From the NCBI GenBank assembly GCA_004557075.1, contig SFEX01000004.1, positions 11,671 through 75,670 on the forward strand: DNA of 64,000 nt, in the 5' to 3' direction. Of the stretch, positions 22,253 through 31,011 are shown piece by piece. The stretch's first letter is position 1. Each line of letters opens with the position of its first letter. Position numbers and translations under genes: made by a program. The notes beneath the pieces were generated by a model that was given only the letters and a program-made list of their open reading frames with translations, made no database searches and had not been told where the DNA came from. This DNA is from Clostridiales bacterium (GTDB lineage Bacteria > Bacillota > Clostridia > Oscillospirales > Oscillospiraceae).

Positions 22253-24532
22253 CTATTCAAAAATATCCGCTGACATGGGTTCTATAATGTCCGTTTCCTC
22301 ACCGCTCAAAAGTGATTTTCGCTTTCTCGGCAAGTTATAAACGACATTGGAGCGATTGACGACGCATATGACGCTCTTGCCTTCATATTCACGCTCAATA
22401 ACGATGACATCGGGATTCGGAGCGGTAACCCTCATGCTGCCCATGAGCAGGGCAGGATGTGATCTGCGCAGCTCTCCGAGTTTGACATAGAAATTATGTA
22501 AACCAACTCCCGACGGCTCAAATGGTGCTCTGTTAAACGGATCGCGCGCCCCGTCAAGGCATTCCTCATCGCCGTAGTACAGGCATGGAACGCCGGGAAC
22601 GCAGTATTGTATAGCCGCGCAGAGCTTTTGCAGCGCCGTGGCTGCGTTGTTTTGCGCTTCGTCCGGGCGAAGCTTTGACTGGCCGGCTCTGTCAAGAGCG
22701 TTTACATCGTAGTCAAATGCAAGGGCGGTGTGCAGACGCTCGACGTCGTGCGAGCCGAGAAGATTCATAAGGCAAACGTACATAGGCGCAGGGTAATTGT
22801 GCTGCTGCGACATAAGGAAATCCCTCAGCTCAAATGCGCTGCTTTTGCTCTTCGCAAATGCTATTACCGCGTTGCGGAAGGGATAGTTCATAACGCTGTC
22901 GAGCGAATAGCCCAGCGCATAATTGCGCTTTTTGCCGTAGCTTATTTTGCTCACGGCATCCTCCCACACCTCGCCGATAATAACGCTGTCTGGCGATTCA
23001 GCCTTGGCGGAGTCGCGTATCATGCTCAGCACCTCATCGGGCAGCTCGTCGGCAACGTCTATGCGCCAGCCGGAGGCACCGAGCCTAAGCCAGCTTTTTA
23101 TAACGCTATCGTCGCCGCTGATAACGTACTCCTGCCACGTCGGATCGCTCTCGTTTACCTCGGGCAAATCCCTGAAATTCCACCAGCAGCGGTAATCGTC
23201 CGGAAAGCTCCTGAAATCATACCATCCGTAATACGACGAAGATGCGCCCTGATAAGCGCCGACGCTGTCGTAGCTGCCGAAGCGGTTAAAATATACGCTG
23301 TCGGCGCCTGTGTGGGAGAACACGCCGTCGTTAATAATGCGCATGCCCATGCTCCGCGCCTCACCACATAGGTTTACATAATCTTTATTCGCGCCCAAAA
23401 TCGGATCGACTTTGCCGTAATCGGAGGTGTCGTATCGGTGGTTTGACCGAGCCTCGACGATGGGGTTGAGGTATATAACGCCGATGCCGAGCTCCTTGAG
23501 ATACGGCAGCTTTTTTATAATGCCGCGCAGAGTGCCGCCGTAAAAATCATCCGGCGCGTAATCGCGCTCAAACGCGCGCGCCTGCCACTTGACAGGCTCA
23601 TTTATGCTGCCATGCAGCTCCGGGGTCTGGCCAAGGGCACGGTGATATTCGATGCCTTTTTGCGCGAGCCCGTCATCGGAAAAGCCGAAGCGGTCGGGAA
23701 AAATCTGATACATTATGCTGCGCGAAAACCAGGCCGGAGTCTCAAAGCCGCGCTTAAAAACGGTGAGGCGAAAGCCCTCAGCGGGTTCGCGACAGAGCCT
23801 TGATGTATGCCCGTCTCCGGCGGGACAGAGCCAAGCGCTATTGAGCTTAAAGCGGTATCTAAAGTCCGAGGGCGAGGGTGAGGTAAAGCTTACCGTAAAG
23901 CCGCCGTTTACAGGCTTCATTGGTATTTCCTCGGAAAAATCGTCGCCGTAAACGCAGAGAACGGCAGAGCCGACGCCGCCGAAAGCGGCAATGGAGAGCG
24001 TTATTTCAGTGCCCTCCGGAGCTGCGCCGCATGGGAAGCGGAAGCAAGGGTCGTAAGCGTCGTGGAAAGCAAATCCAAAATTGCGAAGTGCGTCCCTGAG
24101 TACGCCCTCAAGCTTTGCTGTGCGCGGCTGTATATCGTAAAGCCAATCTCTGTCAGGCTGTGTGTTGAGTGCAGCCCCGAAATAGCTTACGACAATGGCC
24201 GTTGCGTCTTCTATACCCATGCCGCAGTCGTCCAGCAGAAGCCGCAGCAGCTCCGAGGGTATCAATCCGGCCCCGTCCTCGGGCAGAAATTGCGGAAGCT
24301 GCTCGGGCGAATAGCTGTATCTGCGGCATTTATCCCAAGCCTCCGCAAAGGTTGCGGCCGACACGAGATACGAGCGCATAAAATCATGAACATAATCGAC
24401 AGGCTGCCATTTCTCGCCGTCAAAGGCCACATTGAAGCTGCGCGGCCGGAAGTATTCGATGCTCAGGCCGCTGTCGCTCCAATGCTCGGAGAAGCCGCCG
24501 TAGGTGTTGACTTTTCTTATCAGAGCATCCAT
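22253..24532 (-). CDS. GH13 alpha-glucan hydrolase (neopullulanase-like)
   Basis: A 759-residue glycoside hydrolase family 13 enzyme, probably cytosolic since no signal peptide is present. Residues about 1-160 form an extra N-terminal helical region I do not recognise; a carbohydrate-binding Ig-like domain follows (about 165-260). The catalytic barrel carries region I DGVFSHTG, region II GWRIDVADEL (nucleophile Asp), region III IIGEVWED (acid Glu) and region IV LLGSHDVER. FPDRFG and the KLPYLKELGIG segment are typical of neopullulanase and cyclomaltodextrinase. It overlaps glgA by 13 bases, so it is co-expressed with glycogen synthesis and probably trims or recycles glycogen. Confidence 0.87.
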   Translation of the reverse strand: MDALIRKVNTYGGFSEHWSDSGLSIEYFRPRSFNVAFDGEKWQPVDYVHDFMRSYLVSAATFAEAWDKCRRYSYSPEQLPQFLPEDGAGLIPSELLRLLLDDCGMGIEDATAIVVSYFGAALNTQPDRDWLYDIQPRTAKLEGVLRDALRNFGFAFHDAYDPCFRFPCGAAPEGTEITLSIAAFGGVGSAVLCVYGDDFSEEIPMKPVNGGFTVSFTSPSPSDFRYRFKLNSAWLCPAGDGHTSRLCREPAEGFRLTVFKRGFETPAWFSRSIMYQIFPDRFGFSDDGLAQKGIEYHRALGQTPELHGSINEPVKWQARAFERDYAPDDFYGGTLRGIIKKLPYLKELGIGVIYLNPIVEARSNHRYDTSDYGKVDPILGANKDYVNLCGEARSMGMRIINDGVFSHTGADSVYFNRFGSYDSVGAYQGASSSYYGWYDFRSFPDDYRCWWNFRDLPEVNESDPTWQEYVISGDDSVIKSWLRLGASGWRIDVADELPDEVLSMIRDSAKAESPDSVIIGEVWEDAVSKISYGKKRNYALGYSLDSVMNYPFRNAVIAFAKSKSSAFELRDFLMSQQHNYPAPMYVCLMNLLGSHDVERLHTALAFDYDVNALDRAGQSKLRPDEAQNNAATALQKLCAAIQYCVPGVPCLYYGDEECLDGARDPFNRAPFEPSGVGLHNFYVKLGELRRSHPALLMGSMRVTAPNPDVIVIEREYEGKSVICVVNRSNVVYNLPRKRKSLLSGEETDIIEPMSADIFE

Positions 24533-26007
24533 AAATAAAGCCTTGCATACTCCTCGGAGGATTTATTGAAACTGAAATCGGCCTCCATAGCGTGCCGTAT
24601 AAGCCCGTTCATGACATCGCTCTTGCGGTAGCAGTCCATGGCCAGCAGTATAACGTCCTTCATCTCGTGCGCGTTAAAATCTGAAAAGGAGAAGCCCGTT
24701 CCCTCACCGGTGTACTGGTTGTAGGGGATCACCGAATCACGCAGGCCGCCGGTCTCGCGCACTATCGGCAGAGTGCCGTAGCGCATGGCGATCATCTGCG
24801 AAAGACCGCAGGGCTCAAAGCGGGAGGGCATAAGAAGGAAATCAGCTCCGGCGTATACTCTGTGCGATAACTCTTCGTTATAACCAATGTAGGCACAAAG
24901 CCTGCCTTTCCAGCGAGCCTCGGCAGAGCGCATAAAGTCCTCAAACTCCTTATCGCCGCTGCCAAGCAGCAAAAACTGCATGTCGCTGCACTGCATCAGC
25001 TCATCTATCATGCGCTCAACAAGAGAGAAGCCCTTTTGCTCTGTCATGCGGGTCACCATTGCGAAAAGCGGTGCGTCAGCACGCTGTTCAAGTCCCATGG
25101 CTTTCTGAAGCTCGAGTTTACATAATGCCTTACCGCTCAAGCGTCCTTTGTGATATCTCGCGGGTATGAGCGGGTCGGTGTAGGGGTTAAATGTTTTGAT
25201 GTCGATGCCGTTAATTATGCCGCTAAGCTCGGCGCTGCGAGCACTCAAAATGCCCTCAAGCCCCTCACCGAAATAGGCGGTTTTTATCTCCTCCGCGTAG
25301 CTCGGGCTGACGGTGTTTATGCGGTCGGCGAAAACGCAGCCGGCCTTGAGAAAGCTTGCGCAGCCGTTTAGCTCCATGAACTCCGGAGTGTAGTATTTAT
25401 CCTCAACGCCAAGGAGATCCTGAACGTAGTCAAATCCGAATTTTCCTTGGTATGCAATGTTATGTATCGTCAGCAGCCAGCGCAGACGCTCCTGAGGAGC
25501 GCCCCTGTACTGAGTCTTTGCCAGCATGGGCAGCATGGCTGTGTGCCAGTCGTTGCAGTGGACGATGTCCGGCTCAAAGCCGAGGTTCGGTATAGCGTCG
25601 AGAACGGCGCGGGTGAAGAAGGCGTACTGCTCGCCCTCGGCCTGCCCGCCGCGGTAAATTTTGTCGCCGAAATAGAACTCGCTGTCAACGAGGTAAATGC
25701 ACACGCCGTTAAGCTCAAGACGCTCGACGCCGCAGTACTGGGTACGCCAGCCGAGGTTTACATAAAAATCAAACATGTGCTCGACCCTGTCGGCGTATTT
25801 ATCCTTTACGCAGCGGTGGTAGGGTGTGATAACTCTTGCATCTATGCCAAGCTCGGCAAGCGATTTTGGCAGAGTTCCGACAACATCGGCAAGCCCGCCG
25901 GTCTTTGATATGGGCGCGCACTCAGCAGCCGCGAGCAGGATGCGCGGAAGCTCTGAGCGTCCCTTGTCGTTAAGTATTTTCCTGAATTCCTTCTTCATGC
26001 TCATCAT
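24520..26007 (-). CDS. glgA: glycogen synthase (ADP-glucose type)
   Basis: A 495-residue GT5 glucosyltransferase that elongates alpha-1,4-glucan. The N-terminal ADP-glucose site reads SKTGGLADVVGTLPKSL, with the catalytic region IHNIAYQG and the C-terminal PSRFEPCGLSQMIAMRYGTLP. It lies between glgB (38-base overlap) and the GH13 gene (13-base overlap). The ATG at 26007 has GGAAAGG five bases upstream, inside glgB; MKKEF at 25998 is an alternative. Confidence 0.95.
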   Translation of the reverse strand: MMSMKKEFRKILNDKGRSELPRILLAAAECAPISKTGGLADVVGTLPKSLAELGIDARVITPYHRCVKDKYADRVEHMFDFYVNLGWRTQYCGVERLELNGVCIYLVDSEFYFGDKIYRGGQAEGEQYAFFTRAVLDAIPNLGFEPDIVHCNDWHTAMLPMLAKTQYRGAPQERLRWLLTIHNIAYQGKFGFDYVQDLLGVEDKYYTPEFMELNGCASFLKAGCVFADRINTVSPSYAEEIKTAYFGEGLEGILSARSAELSGIINGIDIKTFNPYTDPLIPARYHKGRLSGKALCKLELQKAMGLEQRADAPLFAMVTRMTEQKGFSLVERMIDELMQCSDMQFLLLGSGDKEFEDFMRSAEARWKGRLCAYIGYNEELSHRVYAGADFLLMPSRFEPCGLSQMIAMRYGTLPIVRETGGLRDSVIPYNQYTGEGTGFSFSDFNAHEMKDVILLAMDCYRKSDVMNGLIRHAMEADFSFNKSSEEYARLYLWML

Positions 26008-27901
26008 TCATCCTTTCCGGAATGTATTCAAAATAGACGGTTGACAGCGGGGGAAGATCGATCTGCGCGCTGTAAGGCAGACCTTCAAATTCTGCTTTTT
26101 CTGCTGTGATGACTTTTGCGTTATGTAAACCGCTCCCGCCGAAAGCGGCATCGTCGCTTGAGAGAATTTCACGCAGTACACCCGCATTCGGAAGCCCAAT
26201 CGTGAAGCCGCGGTGGACGTTCGGAATAAAATTGCAGGCGCAGACGATGAAGCTTCTGCTCTCGGGTTTTGCCGAGCGCAGAAACGCGATGGAGCTGAGG
26301 CTCTTTTCGTTTACATTGAGCCATTTGAAGCCGTCCCAAGACTTATCTACCTCGTACAGAGCGGGGGTTTTTCTGTATATATGATTCAGCGCCCGATAGT
26401 ATTCCCGAAGCTTTTCGTGCATGGGGTAATCCAGCAGCAGCCAGTCGAGCTCCTGCTCGTAGTTCCACTCGATAAACTGACCAAATTCCGAGCCCATGAA
26501 GCACAGCTTCTTGCCGGGGTGCGCGAACTGATATCCGTAGAGCGCGCGAAGCGTGGCAAATTTCTGCTCGTAGCTGCCGAACATTTTATCCAGCATGGAT
26601 TTTTTGCCGTGTACGACCTCGTCATGCGAGTAGGCGAGAATGAAATTCTCAGAGAAGGCGTACATCATGGAGAAGGTGAGCTTATCGTGCGAGCCCTTGC
26701 GGAAGAGCGGGTCGAGCGAAAAATAATCAAGCGTGTCGTGCATGTAGCCCATGTCCCACTTGAAGCTGAAGCCAAGCCCGCCGACGGATGGCGGCATTGT
26801 CACCATGGGGTAGGCTGTCGATTCCTCGGCGACGGTGATGACGCCGGGGTAGTTTGAGAGCACAGAGGTATTGAGCTTCCTGAGAAATTCAACGGCGCCG
26901 AGGTTTATGTTGCCGCCCTCGCGGTTGGGGGTGTATTCGCCGTCGCGTCTGCCGTAGTTAAGATACAGCATGGAGGATACCGCGTCTAAACGCAGTCCGT
27001 CTATGTGGTAATTCTCAAGGAAAAAGCAGGCGGAGGATATGAGAAACGACTGCACCTCCGGCATCTCATAGTCGAAGATCAGTGTGCCCCATTCCGGATG
27101 GGAGGCCATGCGCTCCTCCTTGCACTCGTAAAGCCGCGTGCCGTCAAATTCGGCAAGGCCGTGCTCGTCGCGGGGAAAGTGCGCAGGCACCCAGTCGAGT
27201 ATGACGCCTATGCCCGCGTTGTGCATCACATCTATAAATTCGGCAAACTCGTCGGGGGTGCCGTAGCGCCCAGTGGGGGCGTAATAGCCTGTCACCTGAT
27301 AGCCCCATGAGCCGGGGAAGGGGTACTCAGTCACGGGCAGAAGCTCGATGTGCGTGTAGCCCATGTCGCTGCAATATTCGGCAAGCTCGGGGGCTATATC
27401 GGCGTAATTGACCTTGCCGTCACGCTTTTTCCATGAGCCGAGGTGCAGCTCGTATATTGACATCGGCCGGGAAAAGGGATCGCTCAAAGCGCGGCGGCTG
27501 AGAAAATCTGAGTCGCGCCAGACATGCGAGCCTGTCCAGACCCTTGATGCGGTGTTCATCCCCGACTGCGACCATTTAGCAAAGGGATCGGATTTAAACA
27601 CGCATCTGCCGTCCTTACGGGTAATGCAGTATTTGTAAAGATCGCCGTTTTTAAGCCCCGGCATGAAGCAGACCCACATGCCGCCGTGCCTTTGCATGGG
27701 AGTGGCGCCGCTGTCCCAGGCGTTGAAGTCGCCGACCAGCGACACTGCCCGCGCGTTTGGCGCCCAGACAACAAAGCGGTGCATTTTGATCTCTTCTATG
27801 TAGCGGCAGCCGAGCAGCAGCCACGCTTTTTCCGCCTTGCCGGTGTTAAACAGGAAAATATCATCCTGCGGCAGGTATTTTTCCATAAGTTCAGAATACA
27901 T
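25970..27901 (-). CDS. glgB: 1,4-alpha-glucan branching enzyme
   Basis: A 643-residue GH13 branching enzyme. An N-terminal CBM48 (residues about 20-115, FVVWAPNARAVSLVGDFNAW) precedes the barrel with GVILDWVPAHFP (region I), GLRLDAVSSM (nucleophile Asp306), VAEESTAYP (acid) and LAYSHDEVVH (region IV). It opens the glgB-glgA-GH13 operon behind a TTGGAA-N17-TATAAT promoter. No glgC or glgD is present in this window, so ADP-glucose synthesis must be encoded elsewhere. Confidence 0.95.
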   Translation of the reverse strand: MYSELMEKYLPQDDIFLFNTGKAEKAWLLLGCRYIEEIKMHRFVVWAPNARAVSLVGDFNAWDSGATPMQRHGGMWVCFMPGLKNGDLYKYCITRKDGRCVFKSDPFAKWSQSGMNTASRVWTGSHVWRDSDFLSRRALSDPFSRPMSIYELHLGSWKKRDGKVNYADIAPELAEYCSDMGYTHIELLPVTEYPFPGSWGYQVTGYYAPTGRYGTPDEFAEFIDVMHNAGIGVILDWVPAHFPRDEHGLAEFDGTRLYECKEERMASHPEWGTLIFDYEMPEVQSFLISSACFFLENYHIDGLRLDAVSSMLYLNYGRRDGEYTPNREGGNINLGAVEFLRKLNTSVLSNYPGVITVAEESTAYPMVTMPPSVGGLGFSFKWDMGYMHDTLDYFSLDPLFRKGSHDKLTFSMMYAFSENFILAYSHDEVVHGKKSMLDKMFGSYEQKFATLRALYGYQFAHPGKKLCFMGSEFGQFIEWNYEQELDWLLLDYPMHEKLREYYRALNHIYRKTPALYEVDKSWDGFKWLNVNEKSLSSIAFLRSAKPESRSFIVCACNFIPNVHRGFTIGLPNAGVLREILSSDDAAFGGSGLHNAKVITAEKAEFEGLPYSAQIDLPPLSTVYFEYIPERMNDEHEEGIQENT

Positions 27902-27936
27902 ATTGTCTCTCCGAAAATTTCTCTGATTCTGTAATT

Positions 27937-27965
27937 ATTATAAACGCAAAGAGGTATAATTCCAA
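27937..27965 (-). promoter_or_regulatory. promoter of the glycogen operon
   Basis: On the minus strand TTGGAA, 17 bases, TATAAT, 36 bases before glgB. Confidence 0.65.
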
Positions 27966-27976
27966 CTACTTTTTGC

Positions 27977-28005
27977 TTGTGCAAATATTACAATTATATT
28001 ATAAT
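27977..28005 (+). promoter_or_regulatory. promoter of the VOC gene
   Basis: TTGTGC, 17 bases, TATAAT. Divergent from the glycogen promoter. Confidence 0.5.
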
Positions 28006-28032
28006 AAGTCGAAATCAACGGAGGGCTTAAAT

Positions 28033-28401
28033 ATGTTTACATTCAATCATTTCAACTTTAACGTTTTTGACCTTGAGCGGAGTCTCAAATTCTATGATGA
28101 GGCCTTCGGCCTGAAGCCGGTCAGAGAAAAAACAGCGTCCGACGGAAGCTTTAAGCTTGTCTTCCTCGGCGACGGCAAGACAGATTTTCAGCTTGAGCTG
28201 ACATATATGCGCGAGCGCACAGAGCCCTATGACCTCGGCGAGCAGGAATTTCACCTTGCGTTCGTGGCGCAGGATATGGCGGCGGCGCACGAGAGGCATG
28301 AAAAAATGGGCTGCATTTGCTTTGAAAACCCCGCAATGGGTATTTATTTCGTGGAGGACCCCGACGGATATTGGATAGAGGTCATACCGCCGAGAAAATA
28401 A
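28033..28401 (+). CDS. VOC-family glyoxalase-like protein
   Basis: A 122-residue single-polypeptide VOC-fold metalloprotein. The four glyoxalase I metal ligands are all in place: His in FNHFNFNVFD, Glu in FQLELTY, His in EFHLAFVAQD and Glu in YWIEVIPP. It may detoxify methylglyoxal, but the substrate cannot be assigned from sequence. ATG 28033 follows GGAGGGC. Confidence 0.85.
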   Translation: MFTFNHFNFNVFDLERSLKFYDEAFGLKPVREKTASDGSFKLVFLGDGKTDFQLELTYMRERTEPYDLGEQEFHLAFVAQDMAAAHERHEKMGCICFENPAMGIYFVEDPDGYWIEVIPPRK

Positions 28402-28409
28402 TAGAATTG

Positions 28410-28438
28410 TTGACAAAAAATTGAACGTGCGCTATAAT
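28410..28438 (+). promoter_or_regulatory. perfect-consensus promoter with long leader
   Basis: TTGACA, 17 bases, TATAAT, all consensus. Transcription should start near 28445, leaving about 97 untranslated bases before the next gene. Confidence 0.85.
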
Positions 28439-28541
28439 GATATTGGAAAAACTGTATCAAAAAGGATGTGATTCCGATGATCTGACGGGCAATGTGCATT
28501 TTGATTGGTTTCGTTGTTAAGGCATAGAGAGTAGGTGTCTT

Positions 28542-28793
28542 ATGAATAAAAAACTAAATGAGCTCAAAAATTGGGCGCATGACTCGCTTTGGAGAACTAT
28601 GCTCGTTGCAATTCCTCTGGGTACTGTTTACATGGCGATCTTCTTCCTTTTCTGGGCGGGGCTGCATCTTGCTTTTCCCGAAAGTATACGAAGCGTAGCC
28701 GAGGCAGACTGGATTTTCGAATGGATTTTATTCGTTGTAATTGCTGTAGGCTTAGTGTCAACGCCAACTCGTGAAAAAAAGAACAAGAAATAA
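28542..28793 (+). CDS. small two-helix membrane protein
   Basis: An 83-residue protein with two membrane helices (residues about 18-42 and 57-73) and a basic tail (REKKNKK). The first and last segments are cytosolic by the positive-inside rule. I do not recognise the family. The ribosome-binding site (GTAGGTG) is weak although the promoter is a perfect consensus. A terminator follows directly, so it is a single-gene unit between the VOC gene and lysA. Confidence 0.65.
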   Translation: MNKKLNELKNWAHDSLWRTMLVAIPLGTVYMAIFFLFWAGLHLAFPESIRSVAEADWIFEWILFVVIAVGLVSTPTREKKNKK

Positions 28794-28803
28794 ATCATAT
28801 CTG

Positions 28804-28834
28804 CCTCGCCGGTAAAATGCCGGCGAGGTTTTTG
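28804..28834 (+). terminator. terminator after the small membrane gene
   Basis: CCTCGCCGG, seven bases, CCGGCGAGG, then TTTTT. Confidence 0.9.
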
Positions 28835-28866
28835 TGTGAGCGTCAGGAATTTCAAATATTTTATCC

Positions 28867-28895
28867 TTGAATATGGCGCGCTTATGCAATATAAT
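28867..28895 (+). promoter_or_regulatory. promoter of lysA
   Basis: TTGAAT, 17 bases, TATAAT, 45 bases before the ATG. No lysine riboswitch fits in the short leader. Confidence 0.65.
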
Positions 28896-28939
28896 AAATC
28901 GTAATTTATCAGAAATTTCACGAAAACAGAGGAAACGGC

Positions 28940-30238
28940 ATGATTTGCGATAACATAAAGATCGGTGCAAACGGTCACCTTTACTTTGCGGGTTTTGACA
29001 CGGTGGAGCTTGCGGAGAAATACGGCACGCCGCTGTATCTCATCGACGAGGACAAGCTGAGGGAGAATTGCCGCACATACGATAACGCGTTCAAAAAGCA
29101 CTTTGGCAGCGATGCCAAGGCGCTGTACGCGAGCAAGGCAAACTCCTTCAAGCGCGTTTATGAGATAATGCGCGAGGAGAACATGGATGTGGACGTTGTA
29201 TCACGCGGCGAGATATACACAGCCTGCCTTGCCGGCTACCCAATGGAAAATACGTTTTTCCACGGCAACAACAAGACCGACAAGGACATAGCCTATGCCA
29301 TGGAAAAGGGCGTCGGCTACTTTGTCGTGGATAATATGGAGGAGCTTTGCTCCATAGAGCGCGAGGCGGGAGAGCGCAATATAACACAGAAGATACTCCT
29401 GCGCCTGACGCCGGGTATAGACCCGCACACCTATGAGGCCGTCGCGACAGGCAAGGTCGATTCAAAGTTCGGCAGCGCCATCGAGACTGGACAGGCCGAA
29501 GAGATAACCGCAGCCGCCCTGAAAATGCCGCACATTGACCTTGCGGGCTTCCACTGCCATGTCGGTTCTCAGGTGTTTGCCGAGGACGTTTTTGAGCGCT
29601 CGGCCGTCATAATGCTGGACTTTATTGTGAATATGCGTGAAAAGTACGGCTATGAGGCAAGAGAGCTTGACCTCGGGGGAGGTTACGGCGTAAGATACGT
29701 TGATTCGGATCCGTATTTATATGTTGACAAGAAGATCGGCCAGGTGGCCGCCGCTATAAAAGCAGAGTGCGAGAGACTGAATATCTCTCTCCCGGTGATA
29801 CATATGGAGCCGGGCAGAGCTATCGTCGCGGACGCGGGAATGACGCTGTATACCGTCGGCGCTGTTAAATGCATACCGGGGTATAAGAACTATGTCTCCA
29901 TCGACGGCGGCATGACGGATAATCCCCGCTATGCGCTCTACGGCTCGGAGTATACCTGCCTTGCGGCGGGGAAAATGGACGAGGAACCTGACTTCCGCTG
30001 CTCACTTGTGGGTCGCTGCTGCGAAAGCGGCGATGTCATTCAGGAGAACATCCTTCTCCCGAACAGCATTAAGAGAGGCGATATCGTGGCCGTCTGCACC
30101 ACGGGTGCGTATAACTATTCCATGGCCTCAAACTATAACAGAGTGAACAGACCGCCCATCATTATGCTCTGCGGCGGCGAAAGCTATGTCGCCGTCCGGC
30201 GCGAGAGCCTTGAGGATATTTGCAGAAACGATATATAA
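28940..30238 (+). CDS. lysA: diaminopimelate decarboxylase
   Basis: A 432-residue PLP enzyme (alanine-racemase fold) that makes L-lysine from meso-diaminopimelate. The Schiff-base lysine is Lys66 in LYASKAN. Further signatures are FHCHVGSQ, DLGGGYG, EPGRAIVADAG and the C-terminal VGRCCESGDV, whose Cys contacts the substrate. GAGGAAAC precedes the ATG. It is a single-gene unit with its own promoter. Confidence 0.95.
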   Translation: MICDNIKIGANGHLYFAGFDTVELAEKYGTPLYLIDEDKLRENCRTYDNAFKKHFGSDAKALYASKANSFKRVYEIMREENMDVDVVSRGEIYTACLAGYPMENTFFHGNNKTDKDIAYAMEKGVGYFVVDNMEELCSIEREAGERNITQKILLRLTPGIDPHTYEAVATGKVDSKFGSAIETGQAEEITAAALKMPHIDLAGFHCHVGSQVFAEDVFERSAVIMLDFIVNMREKYGYEARELDLGGGYGVRYVDSDPYLYVDKKIGQVAAAIKAECERLNISLPVIHMEPGRAIVADAGMTLYTVGAVKCIPGYKNYVSIDGGMTDNPRYALYGSEYTCLAAGKMDEEPDFRCSLVGRCCESGDVIQENILLPNSIKRGDIVAVCTTGAYNYSMASNYNRVNRPPIIMLCGGESYVAVRRESLEDICRNDI

Positions 30239-30245
30239 GCATCTA

Positions 30246-30277
30246 CGACACGGGCTTGATTCCTCAAGCCCGTGTCG
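30246..30277. terminator. hairpin between lysA and ssb-like gene
   Basis: CGACACGGGCTTGA, TTCC loop, TCAAGCCCGTGTCG: a 14-base stem, without a clear T run. It may terminate both convergent genes. Confidence 0.65.
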
Positions 30278-30284
30278 CTATATA

Positions 30285-30893
30285 TTATGTAAACTCGTTT
30301 ATCTCCGTCACCGATACCTCAAAGGCGGTTTTCTCGACCGGCTCGCCGCCGATTATCTTTATGTAGCTGCGGCTCTGAATCCTGCCCTCGAGGCTCACCA
30401 CCGTGCCGACGTCCCAGTCGGCGGCCTCACGCGCCTTCAGCCCCCATGTGATGCAGGGGAGGTAGTCGCTTCTGCCGTAGCGGCGGTTGACCGCCAGCAT
30501 AAGATCGCAGATATCCCGCCCCATGGGAGTCATGCGCAGGTTGGGCGGCTTGCACAGAGTGCCCGTGAGACGCACGATGTTCGAGTCCTCGCCATCGCAC
30601 AGGCAAATTTCCTTTGCAAATACCGTGATAACGAGCTTTGCGCCCTCTCCGCTTTTGTTGTTAAATGAGCGCAGCTCGCCGGTAACGCATATTTTTTCCG
30701 CATCGCCGAGCTCAAGCCCTTCGAGCAGCTCATCCCGCACGATGATATTCACGGTGTCCGTTGCGCCGGAAAGACGCGCTACCTCCATTGGAAAGGTGTA
30801 GAATGTCTCGCCCCGGCCGGCGTGGGAAAAGACCGGCGGTGCTGATATAACGCCGGTAAGCTGAGCAAAATTCCTGCTTGTGTTTTCATCCAT
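30285..30893 (-). CDS. single-stranded DNA-binding protein with two OB folds
   Basis: A 202-residue SSB-like protein. Two OB-fold halves can be seen: residues about 10-100 (LTGVISAPPVFSHAGRGETFYTFPMEV) and about 103-200 (VRLTGTLCKPPNLRMTPMGRDICDLMLAVNR). The second half carries the standard SSB strand pattern. The acidic tail with a terminal DDDIPF motif, used by canonical SSB to recruit partners, is absent. I recall two-OB forms in clostridia alongside a regular SSB. It is divergent from deoC across a nine-base inverted repeat. Confidence 0.8.
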   Translation of the reverse strand: MDENTSRNFAQLTGVISAPPVFSHAGRGETFYTFPMEVARLSGATDTVNIIVRDELLEGLELGDAEKICVTGELRSFNNKSGEGAKLVITVFAKEICLCDGEDSNIVRLTGTLCKPPNLRMTPMGRDICDLMLAVNRRYGRSDYLPCITWGLKAREAADWDVGTVVSLEGRIQSRSYIKIIGGEPVEKTAFEVSVTEINEFT

Positions 30894-30904
30894 ATGTTAA
30901 GTCC

Positions 30905-30979
30905 TGTCCTTAAATAAAAGTTTTTGTTAGAGTATATTAAGGACAAACGCTTGAATATGACGGCAGGATGCAATATAAT
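30905..30979 (+). promoter_or_regulatory. divergent ssb/deoC control region
   Basis: TGTCCTTAA (30905-30913) and TTAAGGACA (30937-30945) are a perfect inverted repeat 23 bases apart. Just downstream, TTGAAT (30951-30956), 17 bases and TATAAT (30974-30979) form the deoC promoter. Confidence 0.5.
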
Positions 30980-31011
30980 AATATCAAATTTTGTACCGAA
31001 AGGATAAAGCC

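Noticed and set aside
28836..28939. Lysine riboswitch before lysA
   Set aside because: The promoter lies only about 45 bases before the ATG, which leaves no room for the roughly 170-base lysine aptamer.
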